Notes under the pieces: model-generated
Seen by the model: the letters and a program-made list of their open reading frames with translations, nothing else
Database searches by the model: none
What the model was told of the DNA's origin: nothing
Origin: Candidatus Electrothrix scaldis
Lineage (GTDB): Bacteria > Desulfobacterota > Desulfobulbia > Desulfobulbales > Desulfobulbaceae
DNA: 64,000 nucleotides
Direction: 5' to 3'
NCBI GenBank assembly: GCA_033584155.1
Contig: CP138355.1
Span: 4,163,826-4,227,825 of the forward strand
Shown: positions 45,649 through 61,814 of the stretch, in pieces
Layout: the number at the start of each line of letters is the position of its first letter
Position numbering within the stretch: the first letter of the stretch is position 1
Translations under genes and position numbers: made by a program

Positions 45649-45757
45649 AAAATTGAAAAAATATCTTGCAATATTTTCAAATATTTGTTCTTTACACAAG
45701 GCGTAATCTTTTACGTTTCTTTTCCCCTCCAACCATCTCAAGCTCCTCCCGACCTCT

Positions 45758-50334
<4,577 letters not shown>

Positions 50335-50342
<8 letters not shown>

Positions 50343-51193
50343 TTCTATCAATAACCGCTATGAATTTGTTTATCTTTTTGATGTTAAAAACGGCAACCCC
50401 AACGGTGATCCAGACGGCGGCAATTTGCCCCGTATTGACCCGGAAACCAGCCACGGCAGTTGTCACGGATGTCTGCCTGAAACGCAAGGTGCGTAATTTT
50501 ATAGAAATCAGCAAAAACGGAGCAGAAAAATACAATATATATGTTCAGGAGAAAGCGGTATTAGCTGAACGCCGGGCACCGGCCTATGAAGCAGTAAAGG
50601 AGGAAAAAGGCAAGGCTGATAAAATCAAAAAAGCTCGTGACTGGATGTGCGCCAATTTCTTTGATGTCCGTACCTTCGGGGCCGTGATGTCCACCAAGGA
50701 AAACAACTGTGGTCAGGTGCGAGGACCAGTTCAATTCAATTTTGCGGAAAGTATTGATCCGGTTGTGCCGATGGAGGCCAGTATCACCCGGATGGCGGTG
50801 GAAACAGCTAAAGAGGCGGATAAACAGGGCGGAGACAACAGGACAATGGGACGGAAAACCTATATTCCTTACGGCCTGTACCGGGCGCATGGCTATGTTT
50901 CAGCTCCGCTGGCAGGCAATACCGGGTTTTCTGAAAACGATCTGCAATTGCTCTGGGACGCACTCATCAACATGTTCGACCATGATCGCTCCGCCGCCCG
51001 TGGCGAAATGGCGGCTCAAAAACTCATTGTGTTCAAACATGACAGCGAACTGGGCAATGCTCCGGCCCATAAACTCTTTGAGCTGGTAGAGGTAAAGCGA
51101 AAGGATGAATCGGTTCCACCAAGGCATTTTTCTGATTATGAGATAAATATCAAAAAAGAGCCTGACGGGGTGAAGTTGCAGGAGCTGCTGTAA
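50335..51193 (+). pseudogene. cas7c: cas7c with one-base frameshift
   Basis: Backbone protein of the type I-C effector (Csd2). The frame from ATG 50335 reads [20 protein letters not shown] and [22 protein letters not shown] (53 codons) and stops at 50494-50496. The rest ([13 protein letters not shown] to the end at 51193) is open in the +1 frame. Removing one T at 50460-50461 joins HGS to VTDVCLKRK, the usual order. All other parts are intact, so this is a single-base insertion by mutation, sequencing error, or less likely a programmed shift. Starts within cas8c (overlap 8 bases). Confidence 0.9.
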
Positions 51194-51220
51194 ATTAAAG
51201 GATCTTCCATACCCCAAAAA

Positions 51221-51270
51221 GAGAAGCAGAGCTTCAGCAATCGCGCTCCCAGGCTGAAGCTTGGGAACCA
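51221..51270. repeat. AAGCTTGGGAACCA repeat, left of fic
   Basis: GAAGCAGAGCTTC ... GCTGAAGCTTGGGAACCA. A diverged copy lies at 52191-52239; the two flank the Fic gene. Confidence 0.6.
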
Positions 51271-51298
51271 AAAAATCAGTTACCCCGCAACCATAAAA

Positions 51299-52123
51299 AT
51301 GTCCCACTACCTCCAAAACCTCGATCCCGACCTCCGCGCAGCCCTGCGCACCCAGCTGCGCGACCTCTGGACCCACACCTCCACCGCCCTGGAGGGCAAC
51401 ACCCTCACCTTAGGTGATACTTCTTTTGTTCTGAAGGAGGGCCTGACCGTTGCTGGCAAGCCACTCAAGGACCATCAGGAGGTAGTGGGTCATGCACGGG
51501 CTATCGATCTGCTCCACGAGTATCTTCAGCAAGGCGACACGTTCGGCGAAACAGAACTATTCGCTCTGCACAAGGCCGTGCAGACCGAGGCGGTGTTTGA
51601 TTATTATAAGCCCGTGGGTGCCTGGAAAAACCAACCTAACTCCACTGCCGGTACAGTGGATGGCAAGCAGGTGATTTTTGAGTACGCAGCCCCTGCCCAG
51701 ATCCCGGCCCTGATGGAAAACTGGCTCGCCCTGTATCGGGATCAGATACGGAAAACCGAAGCCGCACCAAACAACCCGGATATCACCCTGATTGCCTATG
51801 TACAGCTGCACGCCGCCTTTGTCCGCATCCATCCCTTTGCCGACGGCAACGGGCGCATGGCCCGCTTGGTCGCCAACCTGCCTGTGCTTCGGGCTGGCCT
51901 GCCGCCGATCATTATTCCGAGGGAACAGCGCAAAGAGTATATTGATGCCCTGTCGGCGTGGCATTTTGCCGCCGGGCAAATCAAGGCTGGCGAGGAGCTG
52001 GTGCCGGAAGCAGATAAGCTGAAGCCATTTACAGAGCTGTGCAGACAGGCGTGGCAGGCATCAATATCGTTGGTGGAGGAAGCGCGGAAGAGGCAGGAGG
52101 TGCGGAATTCCGATGTGGAATAA
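51299..52123 (+). CDS. Fic-family protein within cas operon
   Basis: 274 residues. It carries the complete Fic site HPFADGNGRMAR near residue 179, and an N-terminal class II inhibitory helix STALEGN near 28 (S/T-x3-E-G/N). It is probably an adenylyltransferase (AMP transfer). It is unrelated in sequence to the Fic toxin at 44.2 kb. It lies between cas7c and cas4, flanked by repeats, so it is a likely insertion and not a cas component. Ribosome site is not obvious. Confidence 0.85.
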   Translation: MSHYLQNLDPDLRAALRTQLRDLWTHTSTALEGNTLTLGDTSFVLKEGLTVAGKPLKDHQEVVGHARAIDLLHEYLQQGDTFGETELFALHKAVQTEAVFDYYKPVGAWKNQPNSTAGTVDGKQVIFEYAAPAQIPALMENWLALYRDQIRKTEAAPNNPDITLIAYVQLHAAFVRIHPFADGNGRMARLVANLPVLRAGLPPIIIPREQRKEYIDALSAWHFAAGQIKAGEELVPEADKLKPFTELCRQAWQASISLVEEARKRQEVRNSDVE

Positions 52124-52190
52124 TCGAAGATGTTACTGGTGCCCAAGCTCTGCTTGGGTATCCTGAACAGAGAAGCTCAGCTTCGAAAAA

Positions 52191-52239
52191 TGAAGCAGCG
52201 CTTCAAAAAAACAGTTCCCAAGCCGGAGCTTGGGAACCA
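52191..52239. repeat. AAGCTTGGGAACCA repeat, right of fic
   Basis: TGAAGCAGCGCTTC ... AGCCGGAGCTTGGGAACCA; partner of 51221-51270. A third partial unit (AGAAGCTCAGCTTC) lies just upstream. Confidence 0.6.
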
Positions 52240-52356
52240 GAGCAGGATCATTCCTCCCTATAGCCCCGTAGGGGCAAACGAAAATAGCCCACTGTTTTAA
52301 CAGTGGGCAGCGAATGCAACAGGCTTCAGTCCATCAACCCCACCGGAGAAAACACC

Positions 52357-52986
52357 ATGTACACGGAAGACGACCTCCTCATGCTGTCCGCGCTCCAGCA
52401 TCTCCTGTTCTGCCCACGCCAATGCGCCCTGATCCACCTGGAGCAGGCCTGGACGGAAAATCGCTTCACTGCTGAAGGCCGGGTGCTGCACGAGCGGGTC
52501 CATACCGCAGGTGCGGATTCCCGCTGCACTGTGCGGGTGGAGTACGATATGCCGCTCCGCTCTCTGCGCCTGGGCTTGTCTGGCAGGGCCGATATTGTGG
52601 AGATGCATCTCCAGGAAGACAGCTCCTGGCTGCCCTTTCCGGTGGAGTATAAACGGGGCCGTCCGAAAAAGGATGATACCGACCGGGTTCAGCTCTGCGC
52701 CCAGGCCCTCTGTCTGGAAGAAATGCTGGACTGCACGGTCCCGGAAGGCGCACTCTATTACGGTCAGAAAAAACGCCGGACACCGGTGCAATTTGATGAT
52801 CGCCTACGCCGGGTCACTGAAGAGGCTGCGGCCCGCCTCCACGAACTGCTCTCCGGTACCGTCACCCCGGCCCCGGAGTACAGCCGTCGCTGTGAAAGCT
52901 GCTCTTTTATTGATACCTGCCTGCCCCGAACTGCCGGGAAGAAAAATCAGGTGCGCAATTATATGACCAGGATGACGCAATCATGA
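52357..52986 (+). CDS. cas4: Cas4 nuclease
   Basis: RecB-like nuclease that selects PAM and trims prespacers in adaptation. 209 residues from ATG 52357 (GGAG upstream); the frame extends to 52303. Iron-sulfur Cys are seen in FCPRQCALI near residue 20 and CESCSFIDTC near 190; nuclease motifs are GRADIVE, FPVEYKRG and QLCAQALCLEE. The stop overlaps cas1 by four bases. Confidence 0.93.
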   Translation: MYTEDDLLMLSALQHLLFCPRQCALIHLEQAWTENRFTAEGRVLHERVHTAGADSRCTVRVEYDMPLRSLRLGLSGRADIVEMHLQEDSSWLPFPVEYKRGRPKKDDTDRVQLCAQALCLEEMLDCTVPEGALYYGQKKRRTPVQFDDRLRRVTEEAAARLHELLSGTVTPAPEYSRRCESCSFIDTCLPRTAGKKNQVRNYMTRMTQS

Positions 52987-54011
52987 AAAAACATCTGAAC
53001 ACGCTCTTTGTCACCACCCAGGGAGCCTATCTGGCCAAGGAAGGAGAAACCGTGGCTGTGCGCATCGAAGGCAAGGTTAGGTTGCGCCTGCCCGTCCATA
53101 CCCTGGACGGCATTGTCTGTTTCGGCAATGTAGGGTGCAGCCCCTTTCTCCTCGGCTTCTGCGGAGAACGCAACCTGACTGTGAGTTTTCTGACAGAATA
53201 CGGCCGCTTTCTGGCACGGGTGCAAGGACCTGTTTCCGGCAATGTGATCCTGCGGCGGGAACAGTACCGTCGGGCCGATGACCTGGATTTTTCCGCCCGC
53301 ATGGCACGGGCCTTTATCAACGGCAAGGTTGCTAATTGCCGGGCGCTCCTGAACCGGACTGTCCGTGACCACGGAGACAGACTGGACAGCGAGGCTGTGG
53401 GCGATGCGGCAAATCACCTCACCGGTCTGCTCAAATCCCTGGGCCGGGATCGGCCTCTGGACGAGGTCCGGGGCACGGAAGGTGACGGAGCCCATGTCTA
53501 TTTTTCTGTGTTCGATCATCTCATTATCCGCAATAAAGAGGATTTCTTCTTTCACCGGCGTAGCCGCAGACCTCCTCTGGATCGGGTCAACTGCCTGCTT
53601 TCTTTTCTTTATACCTTGGTCATGCATGATGTCCGCTCGGCCCTGGAATGCACTGGCCTTGATCCGGCAGTGGGCTTTCTCCATCGGGACCGACCGGGCC
53701 GATCCGGTCTGGCCCTGGATATGATGGAGGAATTCCGGCCTCTTGCTGATCGCCTGACCCTTTCCCTGATCAACCGGGGCCAGTTGCAGGGCAAGGATTT
53801 TGTGGTCAGTGAGGGCGGCGGGGTACGGATGAAGGATAAAGCCAGAAAAACCCTGCTCACCGCCTATCAGGAGCGAAAACAGGATGTGCTGCTGCATCCA
53901 TTTCTGGAGGAGAAGATGCCTTTGGGGCTGTTCTTCCATACCCAGGCCCTGTTGCTGGCCCGTTTTCTTCGGGGTGATCTGGACGGGTATCCGCCGGTGA
54001 TCTGGCGGTAG
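52983..54011 (+). CDS. cas1: Cas1 integrase, type I-C
   Basis: Metal-dependent integrase that inserts spacers into the array. 342 residues. Active-site segments are RGTEGDGAHVYF near residue 165 and FLHRDRPGRSGLALDMMEEFRPL near 233 (His and acidic residues). The ATG overlaps cas4 by four bases. Confidence 0.95.
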   Translation: MKKHLNTLFVTTQGAYLAKEGETVAVRIEGKVRLRLPVHTLDGIVCFGNVGCSPFLLGFCGERNLTVSFLTEYGRFLARVQGPVSGNVILRREQYRRADDLDFSARMARAFINGKVANCRALLNRTVRDHGDRLDSEAVGDAANHLTGLLKSLGRDRPLDEVRGTEGDGAHVYFSVFDHLIIRNKEDFFFHRRSRRPPLDRVNCLLSFLYTLVMHDVRSALECTGLDPAVGFLHRDRPGRSGLALDMMEEFRPLADRLTLSLINRGQLQGKDFVVSEGGGVRMKDKARKTLLTAYQERKQDVLLHPFLEEKMPLGLFFHTQALLLARFLRGDLDGYPPVIWR

Positions 54012-54095
54012 GGGCAGGCCCCTGTGCCTGCCTGATACACCAAGGGCGAACACAGATAGGGTAAACACAGGGGGTTACCCCTACGCGACAATCAC
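54012..54095. repeat. Degenerate dispersed hairpins between cas1 and cas2
   Basis: GGGGCAGGCCCCTGTGCCTGCC, GGGCGAACACAG and GGGGTTACCCCTACG, a diverged composite of the hairpins at 5145 and 38309. Confidence 0.4.
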
Positions 54096-54110
54096 CGCAA
54101 GGAGGACAAT

Positions 54111-54401
54111 ATGTTTGTTCTGGTCAGCTATGATGTAAAGACAAGTGATAAAGGCGGACCGAAACGCCTACGGCGGGTGGCAAAAGTCTGCCGGGATTAT
54201 GGGCAACGGGTCCAGTATTCCGTGTTTGAGTGCATTGTGCCCCCGGATAAATGGGTGGTGATGCGGGATCGGCTGATCAAGGAGATTGATGAGGAGGTGG
54301 ATAGCCTGCGTTTCTATTTTCTCGGCTCCAACTGGAAACACCGGGTGGAGCATATCGGGGCCAAGGAGGCCCTGGATCAGGAAGGCACGTTGATTATCTG
54401 A
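54111..54401 (+). CDS. cas2: Cas2
   Basis: Adaptation partner of Cas1 forming the Cas1-Cas2 complex. 96 residues with VLVSYDVKT at the N-terminus (Asp), GQRVQYSVFECIV near 34, and RFYFLGSNW. CAAGGAGGACAAT precedes the ATG. Last gene before the leader. Confidence 0.95.
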   Translation: MFVLVSYDVKTSDKGGPKRLRRVAKVCRDYGQRVQYSVFECIVPPDKWVVMRDRLIKEIDEEVDSLRFYFLGSNWKHRVEHIGAKEALDQEGTLII

Positions 54402-57467
<3,066 letters not shown>

Positions 57468-57620
57468 TCCTGGGTGGTGAGGGGACAGATCCCAATTAAC
57501 AACTCAGCCTTCCCCCTCCCTCACTGTTGACAACCATACCCCTCGGCCTTTATCATACAAATTGAATAGAAATGAGAATTCTCCCGCGCAACAAGCAATT
57601 GCAACATAAGGAGGCAGGAT

Positions 57621-57815
57621 ATGGCTGTATCAGAGGCAAGTATTATGGAGCGGCTGGATCAGGAAGACAAGGAAAAGGTATCGTACTTTATTAAACTTTT
57701 GCTGAATAAGTCAAAATATCAGGCATTGAAAAAAGAAATTGCCGAAAGGCGAAAAGAGATTAAAACAGGCGAGACATTGTCCCATGAGGAAATTTGGGGC
57801 CAGTTGAATGTTTAA
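57621..57815 (+). CDS. RelB-like antitoxin
   Basis: 64 residues, acidic and helical (MAVSEASIMERLDQEDKEK, then a Lys/Glu-rich helix and SHEEIWGQLNV). It follows AAGGAGG six bases before the ATG and overlaps the toxin start by eight bases. It lies just after the array and before an orphan CRISPR repeat. Identity is from position and size. Confidence 0.7.
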   Translation: MAVSEASIMERLDQEDKEKVSYFIKLLLNKSKYQALKKEIAERRKEIKTGETLSHEEIWGQLNV

Positions 57816-58062
57816 AATCTGTTACGCCAAGGGGGTTGTCAAAGATCTAAAAAAGATTTCCCCTGATCAGCTGATGTCCATCAAAGAGGGGATTGAAGAC
57901 CTGGAGACCTTCCCGAATATTTCTCAGATTAAACGGCTGAAGAATCATCCTGTTGCGGAATACAGGCTGCGTATCGGCAATTACCGGGTCCTGTTTGACG
58001 TCAGCTGGGAAGAGCAGAAAATACATGTCTTGAAGATAGGGCACCGACGCAATATTTATTGA
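57808..58062 (+). CDS. RelE/ParE-family toxin
   Basis: 84 residues with the RelE pattern FKICYAKGVVKDLKKI, IKRLKNHPVAEYRLRIGNYRVLFDV and KIGHRRNIY. Likely ribosome-dependent mRNA interferase. Module inserted between the array and an orphan repeat. The gap 58063-58228 has a hairpin CGTGGAA / TTCCACG next to the orphan repeat. Confidence 0.85.
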   Translation: MFKICYAKGVVKDLKKISPDQLMSIKEGIEDLETFPNISQIKRLKNHPVAEYRLRIGNYRVLFDVSWEEQKIHVLKIGHRRNIY

Positions 58063-58228
58063 GCTACGCTGGGTGGATTCTATTTACCTGCCCCCCTTCC
58101 ACATTCTCCTGTAATAGCCGGGTAGGTCCGCTTGAGTGTAACGAAAGCAGACGGTTCCTTACTCGGATTGTCTGATTTCGTTGTACTCAATCAAGACCTA
58201 CGTGCTGGTACCCGTGGAAGTTTTCCAC

Positions 58229-58306
58229 GTCGCCCCCCCACACGGGGGCGTGGATTGAAACAGAACGACCTTCGCCCTCACTGTCCTCCATGACCTTGTC
58301 GCCCCC
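58229..58306 (+). CRISPR. Orphan repeat, spacer and truncated repeat
   Basis: A 33-base repeat (one extra C) at 58229-58261, a 36-base spacer, and the first nine bases of a repeat (GTCGCCCCC) at 58298-58306. This is the far end of an array cut off from the main array by about 760 bases. It ends nine bases before the MFS gene. Confidence 0.9.
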
Positions 58307-58314
58307 TTCCCAAC

Positions 58315-59667
58315 TCAGGCCGATGGAGAACCTCCACCAGTCAAACGCGCAGCTTCTTGCTTTCCTTTTTCCTCATCAACGAAGTAAAATAAAATTCCCC
58401 CGATAAGAAAGAGCAAGAGGATAGAACCGATTCCCCAGCGCGAGGCAATCCTGCCCACAGACTCAACCTGCTCTGGTGTCGGAGTCGGCGGCATAAGGGT
58501 CCGGCGGACAATAAGGCCAACAATAGCCATCAAAGCGGGCCCCAAGATTGCGGCAAATTTTCCGAGCATATTATAGAAGCCATAGTATTCTGCGGGCTTG
58601 TCCGCAGGGATGAGGCGTGAATAATAGGAACGACTCAGGGCCTGGATACCGCCCTGGGCCAAACCGATGGCCCCAGCCAGGATATAGAACTCATACTTGG
58701 TCTCCATCATCACCCCCCAGACAGTGATCACCATGTATATCCCGATCCCGAGGAAGATGGATTTCCGTACCCCCCAGGACTGGCCAAGCTTACCGAACAC
58801 GAGCGCTGCCGGAAAACCAATAAACTGAACAATGAGCAGAGAGATAATCAGATCGTTTGAAGCAAAGCCCAGCGACAAGCCATAGTCCACTGCCATTCGC
58901 ACGATGGTATCCACTCCATCGATATAGAACCAGTAGGCAAGGAGAAAAAGAAATATCGTCTTCAAATGACGAATCTCCCGGAATGTCCCGGCAAATTGCT
59001 GCCCGCCTTCTTTGATCGCCTGCATGATAGAACGACTTTCCACAACTTTTTTTTCTTCCTCAACCCAGAAAAGGGTGAACAGGGCAAAGCCACCCCACCA
59101 CAAAGCAACGGTCAGAAAGGACCAACGCACGGCCGCGCTGGCATCGCTGAGACCAAAGAAATGGGGATATAAGGTCATAAGGACGTTGACGAGGAACAAC
59201 AGGCCACCGCCTAAATAGCCCAGAGAGAAGCCAAGGCTGGAGATGTAATCAATATTATCTTTGTTCGACACACTGGGCAGCAGAGAATCATAGAAGATAT
59301 TAGCTCCTGAAAAGCCGATAATCCCCATAGAATAAATAAAAACCGCCCAAAGCCATTGCCCCTGTTGAACAAAAAACAAAGAGGCGGTCATCAAAACCCC
59401 AAGGTAGGCGAAAAGCAACAAGAGCTTTTTTTTCGCACTCCCCCTGTCCGCAATAGCCCCCAGCAAAGGGGCCATTGCCGCGACAATCAGGCTGGCAATG
59501 GCATTGGCAAAACCGAGCTGGGCCGTACTTGTATTGACATCTGCCCCGTAACTCCAGTATTGCTTAAAAAAAATCGGGAAAAAGCCTGCCATAACCGTTG
59601 TGGCGAAGGCAGAATTCGCCCAATCATATAAAGCCCATCCCCAGACCTGTTTTCCCAACTTCCTCAT
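58315..59667 (-). CDS. MFS permease, UMF1/Atg22 type
   Basis: 450 residues with about 12 membrane helices. The opening VWGWALYDWANSAFATTVMAGFFPIFFK, GLAQGGIQALSRSYYSRLIP and the motif LGAIADRGSAKKKLL fit the UMF1 family, whose substrates are not well known. The stop is nine bases from a truncated CRISPR repeat, so insertion of the array end may have set this border. Confidence 0.85.
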   Translation of the reverse strand: MRKLGKQVWGWALYDWANSAFATTVMAGFFPIFFKQYWSYGADVNTSTAQLGFANAIASLIVAAMAPLLGAIADRGSAKKKLLLLFAYLGVLMTASLFFVQQGQWLWAVFIYSMGIIGFSGANIFYDSLLPSVSNKDNIDYISSLGFSLGYLGGGLLFLVNVLMTLYPHFFGLSDASAAVRWSFLTVALWWGGFALFTLFWVEEEKKVVESRSIMQAIKEGGQQFAGTFREIRHLKTIFLFLLAYWFYIDGVDTIVRMAVDYGLSLGFASNDLIISLLIVQFIGFPAALVFGKLGQSWGVRKSIFLGIGIYMVITVWGVMMETKYEFYILAGAIGLAQGGIQALSRSYYSRLIPADKPAEYYGFYNMLGKFAAILGPALMAIVGLIVRRTLMPPTPTPEQVESVGRIASRWGIGSILLLFLIGGILFYFVDEEKGKQEAARLTGGGSPSA

Positions 59668-59763
59668 CCTTGTCTCCTTTTTTGTTCAATGGCTCATCAA
59701 TGGCTCATGTGCCTCAGTGCCTCAGTGCCTCAATGCCTCAATCGTGCTCTCATCCTGAGCAGG

Positions 59764-61533
59764 TCAGTTACTTCTCTTCTCGCCAGAAAGAGGCTTGAAA
59801 ATCAGCTCCCCGTTGACGTACGTTTCCGCACGATCACTACAAGCGCTTATGGAATCAAAGGAGCGCATCAAGGTAAGGAGTTCCTTCTGGACTTTTTTCC
59901 CAGGGCCACTCCCGTTTGCCTCCGTTATATCAATCAACCAATCAGCAACCGGGGCAAGCTGCTCGGCTAATCGCTGTGGACGCAGCAGAAAAGCAGAAGA
60001 ATTGGCTGTAGGAACACAGCTACCTGCTGTTTCTCCCAACTCTTTGACCATATCCCCGGTCAGGGCCTCAAAATCCGGCTGCTCTTCCAGTAAGGTTCGC
60101 AATTGACTTTCCCCATTGGCAATATAGAGCATGGTATCCGTAAGAACGATAGCCAGATGGGTGGCTTCCATCGGCATGACTGTCCAGTAATAAAGACGAC
60201 TGCCCCCCGCCTTTTCATGATGCTCATTGGCGAAGCCCTGTTTTTTCAGCGTATCACGCAGCTTTCTCAATGCCCAGCCAGCGCCCTTCTTGTTCTGCAC
60301 CCTAAAGGCCAATATAGTTTGGGGAAGAGGAAAGACCCCAGCATTGACAACCTTATGGATAGAGATCCCAGCCTGTGGCCCTACCGCCTCAAGAAACTTA
60401 TCCAGAGAAAAACCTACTTCCTCCTGAATGGCCTTTTCCAGTGCAGCAAATTGCTGATCACTTGCTTCCGCAAAGAGCAACCGACGAAAAAAGGCCTTAT
60501 CAAAACTGGCTGTCCGATAATGCAGGACTGTTTGCTCCTGCACCAGCGCAGAAACAAGCGCCTCATTATTCCAGGTATTTTCTTCCGGCAAATCGTCTTC
60601 CGAGACAAGCTCAGGGTCACGCTCTCCACGTATCCGTAGGCGCAGCTCCCCCCTCTCATCAACCAGCAGAGCCCCCATACTTTCTATCCCGGCGAGATCA
60701 TCCATTATATTCTGTACATTCTCCTGCGCAAAGGAACTGAGGAGCTCTTGCAGGACAAGCCCATTGAGATAGGAACGAGCATACACCTGTCCTGTCATCT
60801 GTCCTGTCACCTGGCCTTTCATCTGTCCTTTTCCAGCCTTCTGCTCCTGCCCCTTCCAAAAGGCCTCTGTTGCAGAAAAGAGAGGAGAATGCCGTAGGGC
60901 CTTTCCTGACTTTTGCTGCTCAACAGCAGTGACAATCCTCTTCGGGTCATAAGCCAGCATAATAATTCCCTGGTCATCATAGCCGTAGAGCATCTCATCA
61001 TCCTCCAATCTGATCTGGACCATATTCAAACCGGAGATGCTGGAGCTGCTCACCTCCTTGCCCATGAATAAGCAGGCAAGCCTGCTTATCAGGCCAGCTG
61101 AGGAGGAACTCCCAAAGACCATAAGGACACGCTTCAGCTCCTGCTCTGGATTATCCTGCAAGCGTTCCGGGTCTGGAGGACAAAAAGCTATAATCGCATC
61201 ATCACCAAAAAAACGACGAAACAACTGATTGGTCAACGTATCAGCAATAGCATCATAGAGGGCATCATATTTTTCCAGATCTTGCTCCAGAGCGCCAAAC
61301 TCTCCCATCATCTCATGCATGACAGGCTTGGAGAGAAAGTGCCCCAAAGGTGTGCCTGGAAATTTCTCAGACAGGCCCTCCATATCATATAGCCCGATAA
61401 GAGCTACCGTGTCCTCGGGTAAAAAATCAGCGTAATAATCCTGCTCAGGTCCAGGGGGAACCGGACGAAGAAGAAAGTATAAAAACGCACCAATAAGACA
61501 GACAAGACAAAGTCCAAAAACTTTTTTTTTCAT
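59764..61533 (-). CDS. DUF3352-like membrane-anchored protein
   Basis: 589 residues with one N-terminal membrane helix (VFGLCLVCLIGAFLYFLL). The rest is extracytoplasmic and DUF3352-like (ADFLPEDTVALIGLYDMEGL, repeated strand-helix units, YARSYLNGLVLQELL). A short repeat KGQMKGQVTGQMTGQV lies near residue 240. Function unknown; possibly an envelope protein. Confidence 0.55.
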   Translation of the reverse strand: MKKKVFGLCLVCLIGAFLYFLLRPVPPGPEQDYYADFLPEDTVALIGLYDMEGLSEKFPGTPLGHFLSKPVMHEMMGEFGALEQDLEKYDALYDAIADTLTNQLFRRFFGDDAIIAFCPPDPERLQDNPEQELKRVLMVFGSSSSAGLISRLACLFMGKEVSSSSISGLNMVQIRLEDDEMLYGYDDQGIIMLAYDPKRIVTAVEQQKSGKALRHSPLFSATEAFWKGQEQKAGKGQMKGQVTGQMTGQVYARSYLNGLVLQELLSSFAQENVQNIMDDLAGIESMGALLVDERGELRLRIRGERDPELVSEDDLPEENTWNNEALVSALVQEQTVLHYRTASFDKAFFRRLLFAEASDQQFAALEKAIQEEVGFSLDKFLEAVGPQAGISIHKVVNAGVFPLPQTILAFRVQNKKGAGWALRKLRDTLKKQGFANEHHEKAGGSRLYYWTVMPMEATHLAIVLTDTMLYIANGESQLRTLLEEQPDFEALTGDMVKELGETAGSCVPTANSSAFLLRPQRLAEQLAPVADWLIDITEANGSGPGKKVQKELLTLMRSFDSISACSDRAETYVNGELIFKPLSGEKRSN

Positions 61534-61814
61534 ATGTTCTAAATGTAACGATCTGATGTTCGGGGAAGGAATATTGAGACAGAGAGGACTTGAAACACAA
61601 AAAAGACGAGGCTTCTCAAAAATGCGTCATACCGATCCATCTTAGTAGATATTTTTACCCTAAAAAGATGCAAAGTCAATTTTTATCAGTTATAATATTT
61701 TGTAGTTTTCAGAGCGAAATCAGAGCGGTTTTCCAGTAGACGAGAACCACCCCCTTCATATGACTCTGCTTCGCAAATTTTCCACGAACCTGAGACGTAA
61801 AAAGGATACTTTTC

